Program-made: the position numbers and the translations under genes | NCBI GenBank assembly: GCA_038230835.1 | Contig: JBBRMM010000016.1 | Location: 1 to 64,000, forward strand | Length of the DNA: 64,000 nt | Reading direction: 5' to 3' | Source of the DNA: DASUHT01 sp038230835 | GTDB taxonomy: Bacteria; Actinomycetota; Thermoleophilia; Gaiellales; JAICJC01 | The notes under the pieces: generated by a model | What the model was told of the DNA's origin: nothing | The model's database searches: none | The model's input: only the letters and a program-made list of their open reading frames with translations | Part shown: in pieces, positions 15,756 to 23,232 of the stretch | Position numbering within the stretch: the first letter of the stretch is position 1 | Layout: each line of letters begins with the position of its first letter

Positions 15756-16672
15756 ACCAGCACCTCCCCCTCGTACGGGTCGTGAGTGTCGATCTCGTGG
15801 TCGATCACCGCTCGGATCGCGATCTCCTCGGAGGCCAGCACGACCATGTCCTCACCCTCGTACAGCACCAGCGGCTTGGCCGCCATCTCGTCCTTGGCCA
15901 CACCCAGCGCGTCCTTGGTCACGCACATGTAGGTGAAGACGCCGTCCAGTTCCTCCAGGCTCTTGCGCATCGACTCCTCGAGCGACAGGCCCTCGCTCAT
16001 CCGTTCGGCCAGGTAGACGGCGATGATCTCGGAGTCGCATTCCGACTGGAAGCGGTGGCCCGACCGCTCCAGTCGCCGCTTCCAGTAGAAGTAGTTGGTC
16101 AGCTGGCCGTTGTGCACCACCGCGATGTCGGAGAACGGGTAGGCCCAGTACGGGTGGGCGCCGGAGATGTCGACGTCCGACTCGGTGGCCATCCGCACAT
16201 GGCCGATGGCGTGGGTGCCGCTGAAGCCGCCCAGGTGGTACTGGTCGCAGACGGTGTCGGCGTCGCCCAGATCCTTGATGATCTCCAGCGAGTGGCCGAG
16301 CGAGAGCACCTCGCAGTTGGGCACGTCCTCGATGTAGTCGGCCAGCGCCTTGACGTCGCCCGTGTAGCGCATGGTGACGCGAAACGCGTAGTCGGTCTCG
16401 ACGTCGATCTCCTCGACCACCGCTCCCAGCGAGTGCAGCCGGCCCTCCACCTCGCGGCGGTTCGTCTCCAGCCGGTCGGCGTAGTCGAAGTCACGCGCGT
16501 CGTTGGCGTCGGCCAGCTTGTAGCGCATGACGATCTGTTCGCGCTCGGGCCCGAACAGCGCGTAGCCGGTCGAATCGGGGCCGCGATGCTTCATCGACTG
16601 CAGCATCTGGGTCATGTCGCGCCCGATGTCGCGAGCGCCGTCTCGATAGATGATTCCTGCGATTCCGCACAC
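15743..16672 (-). CDS. glxB: Class II glutamine amidotransferase (GlxB/MgsA type)
   Basis: A 309-residue N-terminal-nucleophile amidotransferase. Translation begins at GTG and gives MCGIAGIIYRDG, so Cys2 becomes the catalytic nucleophile after Met removal. Later motifs of the fold are visible: IGHVRMATES, AHPYWAYPFSDIAVVHNGQLTNYFYWKRRL and SECDSEIIAVYLAE. The enzyme releases ammonia (or methylamine from gamma-glutamylmethylamide) for channelling to the synthase unit. It follows the glutamine-synthetase-like gene by 37 bp, so ligase and amidotransferase are co-transcribed, as in the methylamine pathway. Substrate specificity is not determinable here. Confidence 0.85.
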   Translation of the reverse strand: MCGIAGIIYRDGARDIGRDMTQMLQSMKHRGPDSTGYALFGPEREQIVMRYKLADANDARDFDYADRLETNRREVEGRLHSLGAVVEEIDVETDYAFRVTMRYTGDVKALADYIEDVPNCEVLSLGHSLEIIKDLGDADTVCDQYHLGGFSGTHAIGHVRMATESDVDISGAHPYWAYPFSDIAVVHNGQLTNYFYWKRRLERSGHRFQSECDSEIIAVYLAERMSEGLSLEESMRKSLEELDGVFTYMCVTKDALGVAKDEMAAKPLVLYEGEDMVVLASEEIAIRAVIDHEIDTHDPYEGEVLVWTR

Positions 16673-16709
16673 GGGGTGCTCGTACCTCCTGCTCGATCCC
16701 GGGCGCCGC

Positions 16710-18107
16710 CTACGGCAGCACGTCGAGATACTCCTTGACGTCCCACTCGGTGACCTCCGCGCAGTGCCGCTCCCACTCGTCGCGCTTGTAGTGGCGGAAC
16801 ACCTTGAACATCTCGTCGGGCAGCGCGGACTGGATCACCTGGTCGGAGTCCAGGGCGTCCAGCGCGTCACCGAAGGTCATCGGGATCTTCTTGACCTCCT
16901 TGCCGCCGGCCATCGCCTCGTAGATGTTTCGCTCCTCGGGCGTGCCCGGGTCGAGCTTGCGATTGATGCCGTCGTCCATGGCCTTGATCAAAGCGGCCAG
17001 CGACAGGTAGGGGTTGACCGCCGAGTCGACCGAGCGGTACTCGAAGCGGCCCGGCGCGGACACCCGAAGCGCCGTGGTGCGGTTCTGGAAGCCCCAGTCG
17101 GCGAACACGGGGGCCCAGAAGCCGGTGTCCCACAGCCGTCGGTAGGAGTTGACGGTGGAGGCGGTCACCGCGGTCAGCGCCGACAGGTGCTCGAGCACTC
17201 CGCCGATCGCGTGCAGGCCGATCTGGGAGGGCAGCTGCTGGTTCTTGCCCTCGGGCATGAACACGTTCTCGTCGCCCTTCCACAGGGAGATGTTGTGGTG
17301 GCAGCCGTTGGCCGACACGCCCATGAACGGCTTGGGCATGAAGCACGGAAAGGCGTTCAGCTCGCGACCGACCTGCTTGCAGATCTGGCGGAAGGTGGAC
17401 AGGTTGTCGGCGGTCTGCTCGGCGCGGTCGAAGTTGAAGTTGAGCTCGATCTGGCCGGGAGCGTCCTCGTGGTCGCCCTGGATCATGTCCAGGCCCATCT
17501 TCTGGCCGTACTCGATCACCCGGTGGATGATCGGCTGCAGCTCGGAGAACTGGTCGATGTGGTAGCAGTACGGCTTGGTCACACCCTCGACGTCGGGCGT
17601 GCCGTCGGGCTTCATCTTCAGCCACATCATCTCGGGCTCGGTGCCGGCGCGCAGGTGAAGACCGGTGCTCGCCTCGAACTCAGCCTGGATCCGCTTCAGG
17701 TTGCCGCGGCAGTCGGAGGTCAGGAACCCGCCGCCGTCCTTCGCGTCCTCACGGCCGCGAAAGCAGGTGCACCACACGCGGGCGACCTTCGCGTCCCACG
17801 GCAGCGGCTGGAACGTGTCCGGCTCGGGCAAGCCCACGAGCTCCCAGGCCTCGGGGCCGTAGCCGATGTACTCGCCGTGGCGGTCGGTGAACAGGTTCGC
17901 CGTCGAGCCGTACACGAGCTGGAAGCCCTTGCGCGCCATCGATTCCCAGTGCTGGGCGGGCGCCCCCTTGCCCATGATGCGGCCGGTGACCGAGATGAAC
18001 TGGTAGTAGATGTAGGTGATGCCCTCGGCGTCGATTCGCCTGCGCACCTCTGCCACCATGTCATCTCGCCCGTCGGCGCCGGTGAACCGCTCGAGGTCAG
18101 TCGCCAC
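16710..18107 (-). CDS. Glutamine-synthetase-family ligase heading the glutamate-synthase-like operon
   Basis: This 465-residue protein has the glutamine synthetase fold. The N-terminal beta-grasp segment (IYYQFISVTGRIMGKGAP), metal/glutamate-site segments (GTEPEMMW, QGDHEDAPGQIELNF), the ammonia/ATP-site ANGCHHNISLWKG and the C-terminal APGRFEYRSVDSAVNPYLSLAALIKA are all in place. It starts at GTG after AAGGAGGG. As first gene of the operon with glxBCD-like genes, it probably makes gamma-glutamyl amide from ammonia or methylamine. It is a different branch from the partial gene at the window start. A gamma-glutamylmethylamide synthetase role is possible but would need a tree with characterised GmaS sequences. 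Confidence 0.85.
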   Translation of the reverse strand: MATDLERFTGADGRDDMVAEVRRRIDAEGITYIYYQFISVTGRIMGKGAPAQHWESMARKGFQLVYGSTANLFTDRHGEYIGYGPEAWELVGLPEPDTFQPLPWDAKVARVWCTCFRGREDAKDGGGFLTSDCRGNLKRIQAEFEASTGLHLRAGTEPEMMWLKMKPDGTPDVEGVTKPYCYHIDQFSELQPIIHRVIEYGQKMGLDMIQGDHEDAPGQIELNFNFDRAEQTADNLSTFRQICKQVGRELNAFPCFMPKPFMGVSANGCHHNISLWKGDENVFMPEGKNQQLPSQIGLHAIGGVLEHLSALTAVTASTVNSYRRLWDTGFWAPVFADWGFQNRTTALRVSAPGRFEYRSVDSAVNPYLSLAALIKAMDDGINRKLDPGTPEERNIYEAMAGGKEVKKIPMTFGDALDALDSDQVIQSALPDEMFKVFRHYKRDEWERHCAEVTEWDVKEYLDVLP

Positions 18108-18253
18108 CCAAACCCTCCTTCGTGAGGCACGTCGTGATCACCCCATAGGGGCGGGACCTAAGGCTACGCGCGCAGCCCGCCCGGGCACAATGGCGAGATC
18201 GGACACTCGCGCGGTTGATGCAAGGTACGCCCGAACACCGCTCGGAGGCGGGA

Positions 18254-19138
18254 TCACAGCAGCCGCAGGGCGGCAACAGCGATCGCCGCGGCCAGCACGA
18301 CGGCGGTCGAGAGGGCGAGCGCCGGGGCCAGGCGATCGGTGGGCACGCGGTAGACCGCGGCCACCTGGAAGCTGCCCATGCCCACCGACATGGCCGCTGC
18401 GAGCACGAACGGGGCCGGGATCGGCAGCACCGTACGCAGCACGAGCAGCGGCAGCGAGGTGATTCCGAGCCTGGTCGCGGCCAGACGCACGGTCGTGCGG
18501 TCGATGTGCAGCGCGTGCACGGCGAGCACTCCGCCGACAGCCGCGAAGGCGGGCACCGTCGACCACAGCAGCACCACCCGCGCGGCGCTGATCATGCCGT
18601 CGGGCAGCCGCACGCCCAGCGCCGCCAGCGCGTAGCCGCCGCCCACGCAGGGCAGGTAGGGGTTGGTGGCGAACGAGCGCAGTCGCCCGCGCCAATCGCC
18701 GCGCCGGTGGGTCAGCGCCGCGGCCGTACCGGGAATCACGACCTGGGAGAACGGGCCCGACATGAGCTGGCTGAAGGCGATCGCCGTCGGCAGCGCGCTC
18801 CAGCCGAACACGAGCACGATCACGGGGAACCCGACCCACACCGCGTTCGGCCAGCACACCGCCAGCATCGTCTCGGCGCGGCGGCCGCCCGGCTGGCGTC
18901 TCGTCCGCCACATCACCAGCCCCAGCGCGCCCAGGTGCACCGCCCATGCCGCGGCCAGGCCGATCGCAAGCCTGGAGCCGAACTCGGTGCGGGTGGCGAC
19001 GATGCCCGACGACGGTGCGCCGACCCAGAACAACGTCACCAGCGTGCGGTGCACCAGTCGGCGCGGGTCGCGCCGGCGGCCGGCGACGTACGACGTCGCG
19101 GCGGCCACTCCGCCGATCACCAGCAAGAGCAGGATCAC
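18254..19138 (-). CDS. AEC-family (auxin efflux carrier type) membrane transporter
   Basis: A 294-residue membrane protein with about ten hydrophobic segments in two inverted halves, typical of the AEC/MleP family. Family-like features are the Asn-containing WPNAVWVGFPVIVLVFG segment and the FVLAAAMSVGMGSFQVAAVY segment near the C-terminus. Members move organic anions such as malate; the substrate here is unknown. The start is a GTG 9 bp beyond the stop codon of the rhodanese gene, so the two form an operon. It precedes the glutamine-synthetase-like operon on the same strand, with 146 bp between. Confidence 0.8.
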   Translation of the reverse strand: MILLLLVIGGVAAATSYVAGRRRDPRRLVHRTLVTLFWVGAPSSGIVATRTEFGSRLAIGLAAAWAVHLGALGLVMWRTRRQPGGRRAETMLAVCWPNAVWVGFPVIVLVFGWSALPTAIAFSQLMSGPFSQVVIPGTAAALTHRRGDWRGRLRSFATNPYLPCVGGGYALAALGVRLPDGMISAARVVLLWSTVPAFAAVGGVLAVHALHIDRTTVRLAATRLGITSLPLLVLRTVLPIPAPFVLAAAMSVGMGSFQVAAVYRVPTDRLAPALALSTAVVLAAAIAVAALRLL

Positions 19139-19147
19139 CGCAGGCCG

Positions 19148-19978
19148 CTACCGGCTGACCGGGAGGTCGTCCCGGTTCCCCCACTCGTTCCACGACCCGT
19201 CGTACACCTCCGGCCGCTGCCCGCCGGCCAGTTCGACCGCGTGGGCGACCACGGTCGCCGAGACGCCGCCATTGCAGTACGCCACCAGCGGTCGGCTGAG
19301 GTCGACGCCGGCCGCCTCGAGCTTCGCTCGCAGCTCTGCCGGACGGTGGAACCGGCCCTCGGTTTCGAGCTCCGTGTAGGGCAGGCTGATCGCGCCCGGT
19401 ATGTGGCCGGCGTGGCGGGAGTGGGTCTCAGCCCCGGTGTACTGGCTGGTGGATCGGGCGTCCACGATCTGGTCGCCACGGGCGACGGCGACGCGCATCT
19501 GCTCGAGGTCCAGCAGCCCGTGAAGCTCGCCGGGCGTGAACGGCGGATCGGCCGGCGGCGGGCGTTCGTCACCCCCGCGCAGTGGGTATCCGGCCTCCAC
19601 CCAGGCGGTCAGACCACCGTCCAGGAGGTGCGCATGGCGGTGGCCGTAGCTTCGCAGCACCCAGACGATCCGGCCGGCCAGGGCACCGTGATAGGCGTCG
19701 TAGCCGACCACGGCGGTTGTGTCGGTGATGCCCAGCGCGGTCGCCTGGGCGGCAACCTCGGCGGGGCCGGCCACCGTCACGGGTACCGTGGCGGTGCGGT
19801 CGGTGAGGTCACGTCGCCAGTCGACGAACACCGCGCCCGGGATGTGGGCCCGCAGGTAGCGGTCGCGGTGGGCTCGGTAGCGTGGCTCCTCCGCCGCCAC
19901 CTCGCCGCGCACGTCGAGCACGCGCGTCGCGGCAAGGTTCGTGTGCAGCCACTCGGCACTCACCAGCAGGTCGGACAT
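19148..19978 (-). CDS. Two-domain rhodanese-type sulfurtransferase
   Basis: A tandem rhodanese of 276 residues, like SseA/3-mercaptopyruvate sulfurtransferase. The inactive N-terminal domain has LDVRG and AHIPGAVFVDW but no loop cysteine (VVGYDAYHG). The C-terminal domain has DARSTSQYTG, AGHIPGAISLPY and the catalytic cysteine in VAYCNGGVSATVVA. The six-residue active-site loop CNGGVS differs from the usual thiosulfate (CRKGVT) and mercaptopyruvate (CGSGVT) versions, so the donor is open. ATG 19978 is preferred over GTG 19987. It is followed closely by the AEC transporter gene. Confidence 0.85.
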   Translation of the reverse strand: MSDLLVSAEWLHTNLAATRVLDVRGEVAAEEPRYRAHRDRYLRAHIPGAVFVDWRRDLTDRTATVPVTVAGPAEVAAQATALGITDTTAVVGYDAYHGALAGRIVWVLRSYGHRHAHLLDGGLTAWVEAGYPLRGGDERPPPADPPFTPGELHGLLDLEQMRVAVARGDQIVDARSTSQYTGAETHSRHAGHIPGAISLPYTELETEGRFHRPAELRAKLEAAGVDLSRPLVAYCNGGVSATVVAHAVELAGGQRPEVYDGSWNEWGNRDDLPVSR

Positions 19979-20004
19979 GCCGGCCACGTTAGCATCGACG
20001 CTGC

Positions 20005-21078
20005 GTGGGCTTGGACGACCGATTCTGGGAGCCGATCACCGCCGCCGAGGTGCGCGCTGTGTTGGGTGCGGACGCCGGGATCGCCGCCGGGTACCGTCGG
20101 TGGTTGTTTGCGGTCGCGCGCTGCTCCACACCGGATGGCGACGTCTACCTCAAGCGCCAACCGCCGATGGGCCGCGAGATCGGTCAGCTGCGCTGGCAGC
20201 ATCGGCTGACGAATCACCTGGCCGACCACGGCATTCCGGCCGCGCGGGCGCTGGGCCTCGTCGAGCGCGGAGGCCTGTGGTACGAGCTGCACGAGCCCGC
20301 CCGGGGAAGCGACGTGTACGCCGGCGCCGACAGCTGGGATCCGTTCGATCGCATCGACCACGCCGGGTCGGCCGGGGCGATGCTGGCCCGGCTGCATCGA
20401 GCCGGCGCCGGCTTCGAGCCGATGGAGCCCCAGCCGCAGGCCGGGTTCGTCGTCCAGCTGGGGATGGTCGCCCTCTCGCCGGTGGGGGCCGTGACCGCGA
20501 TTGCCTGCGCGCGTCCGGCGGTGGCCGAGTACCTGGACCGGGCGGCCGGCTGGGAGAACGAGGTCGCGGAGGCTTACGACCAGCCGTTCGACCGCCTGCG
20601 GCCGCTGCTCGGCGAGCTGCCGGCCACTTCCCTGCACGGCGACTGGCAGACCAACAACCTGTTCTTCGACGGCGACCGCGTGGCCGGCGTGATCGACTTC
20701 CACCAGGCCGACTGCGGGCCGCGGATCCTCGATCTGGCGGTGGCAGTCGAGCGCAACTGCTTCTTCTGGAACCGGATCTCCGCCGGTGACGACAGGGCGC
20801 TCACGCTCGACCACGCGAGCCGGCTGGTCGGTGCCTACCACCGTGAGTCGCCGCTCACCGGCGCCGAGCGGGCAGCCTTCCCGGATGTGCTCGGCGTGTG
20901 CCAGTTCGAGTACGGGATCTCGTTTCTGGACTATTACTGGGGCGTGGAGCGCGACCACGAGAAGGCCGACTGGGCGTGGCGCACGTTCGTGATCGGGCAC
21001 GCCCGCTGGTGGGCGGGGCGCTCCGGCCGGCTCGTTCGCGGCGAGATCGAGCGGGTCGTGGCCGAGCTTGACGAGTGA
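20005..21078 (+). CDS. Aminoglycoside/choline-kinase-like phosphotransferase
   Basis: A 357-residue protein with the APH/choline kinase fold. The catalytic loop is clear (SLHGDWQTNNLFF, giving H-G-D-x4-N), followed by the metal-binding VIDFHQADCGPRILDLAVAV. The N-lobe lysine is likely in DVYLKRQPP. It should phosphorylate a small hydroxyl-bearing substrate in the cytoplasm; homoserine, hydroxylysine, fructosamine and choline kinases share this fold. It starts at GTG just after the divergent rhodanese gene. Surroundings do not single out a substrate; an antibiotic-resistance role is not supported. Confidence 0.75.
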   Translation: MGLDDRFWEPITAAEVRAVLGADAGIAAGYRRWLFAVARCSTPDGDVYLKRQPPMGREIGQLRWQHRLTNHLADHGIPAARALGLVERGGLWYELHEPARGSDVYAGADSWDPFDRIDHAGSAGAMLARLHRAGAGFEPMEPQPQAGFVVQLGMVALSPVGAVTAIACARPAVAEYLDRAAGWENEVAEAYDQPFDRLRPLLGELPATSLHGDWQTNNLFFDGDRVAGVIDFHQADCGPRILDLAVAVERNCFFWNRISAGDDRALTLDHASRLVGAYHRESPLTGAERAAFPDVLGVCQFEYGISFLDYYWGVERDHEKADWAWRTFVIGHARWWAGRSGRLVRGEIERVVAELDE

Positions 21079-21086
21079 TCCACCAG

Positions 21087-21443
21087 CTACAGCGTCGGCC
21101 GGCCGGTCCAGTCGTCGCGGATCGGAGCGCCGATGGCGATGAAGACCAGGCCCTCGTCGCCCGCCGTCACCTGCCGGCTGACCTGCGGGGCGACCCGCAC
21201 GTAGCGGCCAGGGAGAAGCTCGACGTCCTGGCCGCCGATGCTGAGCACGCCGGCACCTTTCAGCACGACGTACACCTCCTCGTGGGCGGTGCCTGCCTCG
21301 TCGTGCTCGGGGCCTTGGCTGCCGGGCGGCAGCTCGATCTGGTTGATGCCAAACGCGTTGGTGCCCAGCGCCAGTCGCATCTTGCGGAACCGGCCCATGG
21401 CCGGGTCGACGGAGGCGGCATCGACGACGGTGTGATCGCTCAC
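21087..21443 (-). CDS. Small single-domain cupin protein
   Basis: A 118-residue conserved-barrel protein. Cupin motif 1 is recognisable as GPEHDEAGTAHEEVYVVLKG, with the metal-ligand His/Glu pattern partly kept, and motif 2 as PGRYVRVAPQVSRQV, where the usual histidine is missing. It starts at GTG overlapping the pabB stop codon (GTGA), so it is translated with that gene. It may be a small regulator or isomerase-like protein; catalytic function is uncertain because of the incomplete metal site. Confidence 0.75.
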   Translation of the reverse strand: MSDHTVVDAASVDPAMGRFRKMRLALGTNAFGINQIELPPGSQGPEHDEAGTAHEEVYVVLKGAGVLSIGGQDVELLPGRYVRVAPQVSRQVTAGDEGLVFIAIGAPIRDDWTGRPTL

Positions 21444-22471
21444 AGCCGGGAGCCTAGATGACTCAGCAGCGGCCGCGCCTTGACCAGCGATTCCTCGACC
21501 TCGGCCTGCGGGTCGGAGTCCCAGACGATCCCGCCGCCCACCCACAGGTGGATCTCGCCGTCGGCGACGGCGAACGTGCGGATGGTCAGCCCCAGCTCGA
21601 GGTCGCCATTCGCGTGCACCCGGCCGAGGGCTCCCATGGCGGCGCCGCGGCCGACCGGCTCGAGCCGCGCGATGTGGTCGACCGCGCTGGCCTTGGGGGC
21701 GCCGGTGACCGAACCGCCCGGGAATGTCGCCCGCAGCAGTTCGGCCAGTCCGACATCGGGTCGCATCCGACCTTCGACCGTGGACACCAGGTGCCGCACG
21801 CCCGCCATCGGTCGCTCGGTCAGGTAGTCGGTGACGCGGACGCTTCCGGGCACGCACACCCGACCGAGATCGTTGCGCTCGAGGTCGACGATCATCACGT
21901 GTTCGGCCCTGTCCTTCGGGCTGTCGGCGATCCGGTCGAGCGATCCGGCCGGGCGGGTGCCCTTGATCGGCATCGTCCACACGCGGTCGCCGCGCGTGCG
22001 CAGGAAGAGCTCCGGGCTGGCCGACACGACCGACCACCCGGGACCGTGCATGGCGGCCGAAAACTCGGCTTCGAGACCCGCCAGCCGCTCGCCGACCCCC
22101 GCTGCGTCGCCCGCAAACGGCGCCCGCAGGTGCTGCACGAGGTTGACCTGGTAGACATCCCCGCGGGCGATCGCGTCGCGCACTGCGTCCACCGCAGCGG
22201 CATGGTCGTCCGGGCGCCAGCTCGCGCGCCAGGCCCCGATCTCGAAGCCGCCCGGTGGCACGATCACGGCGCCGGCCGGCTGGCACGCCACCAGCGGCAG
22301 CCGGCACGGCTCGGGCGGCTGCGCGACATGCACCCCCTCCATGTCCGCGGCCAGTCCGTAGCCGAGAAAGAGCTCTGCCTCCATGCCCCGGTGGTCGGCC
22401 AGGAAGGCCTCCAGGACCCCGAACGGATCGGGGTGACCCGCCGCCAGCTCGAGCCGCTGGACAGCGTGCAC
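21440..22471 (-). CDS. pabB: Aminodeoxychorismate synthase component I-like (PabB/TrpE family)
   Basis: A chorismate-binding enzyme of about 343 residues. The diagnostic C-terminal motifs are intact: PIKGTRPAG (the Lys typical of aminodeoxychorismate synthase), VDLERNDLGRVCVPGSV, and FPGGSVTGAPK. It converts chorismate plus ammonia to aminodeoxychorismate for folate. A feedback-binding N-terminal domain is very short, as in compact PabB proteins. GTG 22471 is chosen because a longer frame (to 22567) would run through the divergent HAD gene. No pabA amidotransferase or pabC lies beside it. Confidence 0.8.
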   Translation of the reverse strand: MHAVQRLELAAGHPDPFGVLEAFLADHRGMEAELFLGYGLAADMEGVHVAQPPEPCRLPLVACQPAGAVIVPPGGFEIGAWRASWRPDDHAAAVDAVRDAIARGDVYQVNLVQHLRAPFAGDAAGVGERLAGLEAEFSAAMHGPGWSVVSASPELFLRTRGDRVWTMPIKGTRPAGSLDRIADSPKDRAEHVMIVDLERNDLGRVCVPGSVRVTDYLTERPMAGVRHLVSTVEGRMRPDVGLAELLRATFPGGSVTGAPKASAVDHIARLEPVGRGAAMGALGRVHANGDLELGLTIRTFAVADGEIHLWVGGGIVWDSDPQAEVEESLVKARPLLSHLGSRL

Positions 22472-22500
22472 CGAGGTGAGGGCTGTGCCGCCGATGCCGT

Positions 22501-23232
22501 ATGGTAGGCGACGTGGACGAGCAGCAGAGCTCCCCGGAGGCGGCGCCCGGCGGCCTCGTTCCGGCACCGCGGGCGGTGATCTTCGACTTCAACGGCACCA
22601 TCTCGGATGACGAGCCGCTGCTTGCGCGGATCTTCGTGGAGATGTTCGCCGAGGTCGGGATCGAGGTGTCGGTGCCGATGTACTTCGCCGACTACGCCGG
22701 GTATTCCGACCCCGAGATCATCGAGCGGGTGCTGCGCCGGTTCGGGCGCGTCGAGTCCGACCTGATGGGCGAGCTGCTGGCCCGCCGTTCGGCGCTCTAC
22801 CTGGAGCGGGTCACGCTCGAGCCGACCGTGCGGCCCGCCGCGGCAGAGTTCGTACGCCAGGCATCGCGGCGGGTGCCGGTCGCGATCGCATCGGGCGCGG
22901 CTGGGGCGGAGATCGATGCCGTGCTGCGGGTCGCCGGGTTGCGTGAGCTGTTCGACGTGATCGTGGCCGCCGAGCACGTCACGCGCGGCAAGCCCGATCC
23001 GCAGGGGTACCTGTTCGCGCTGGGCATGCTCAACGAGAGCTTGCCGATACCGCTGATGCCGGGCGACGTGCTGGTCTTCGAGGATTCGGTGCTGGGTGTC
23101 CAGGCCGCTGTTTCGGCCGGCATGCGGTGCGTGGCGGTGACCGGCACCGCCGATCCGGGCGATCTCGGCCTGGCCGATGCGATAGTCTCCGCCCTGGACT
23201 GGTCTATACCAATTGTGGAGGGCTGGGGCTGA
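22501..23232 (+). CDS. HAD-superfamily hydrolase
   Basis: A 243-residue phosphatase-like protein. Motif I is FDFNGTISD: the nucleophile Asp is kept but the second acid is Asn, a variant seen in some HAD subfamilies. A helical cap follows (residues about 40-110), then motif II ASGAAGAE (Ser), motif III GKPDPQGYL (Lys) and motif IV FEDSVLGVQAA. The fold suits a small phosphorylated metabolite. The stop codon overlaps the next start (TGATG), so it is co-translated with the dimethylglycine-dehydrogenase-like enzyme. It might remove a phosphorylated by-product of that pathway, but this is a guess. Confidence 0.8.
   Translation: MVGDVDEQQSSPEAAPGGLVPAPRAVIFDFNGTISDDEPLLARIFVEMFAEVGIEVSVPMYFADYAGYSDPEIIERVLRRFGRVESDLMGELLARRSALYLERVTLEPTVRPAAAEFVRQASRRVPVAIASGAAGAEIDAVLRVAGLRELFDVIVAAEHVTRGKPDPQGYLFALGMLNESLPIPLMPGDVLVFEDSVLGVQAAVSAGMRCVAVTGTADPGDLGLADAIVSALDWSIPIVEGWG

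Noticed and set aside
13069..18107. Ordinary GOGAT/glutamine synthetase for ammonia assimilation
   Set aside because: The large subunit is split into three genes, gltD is missing and the ligase is a non-standard branch, so the GlxBCD/MgsABC type fits better.
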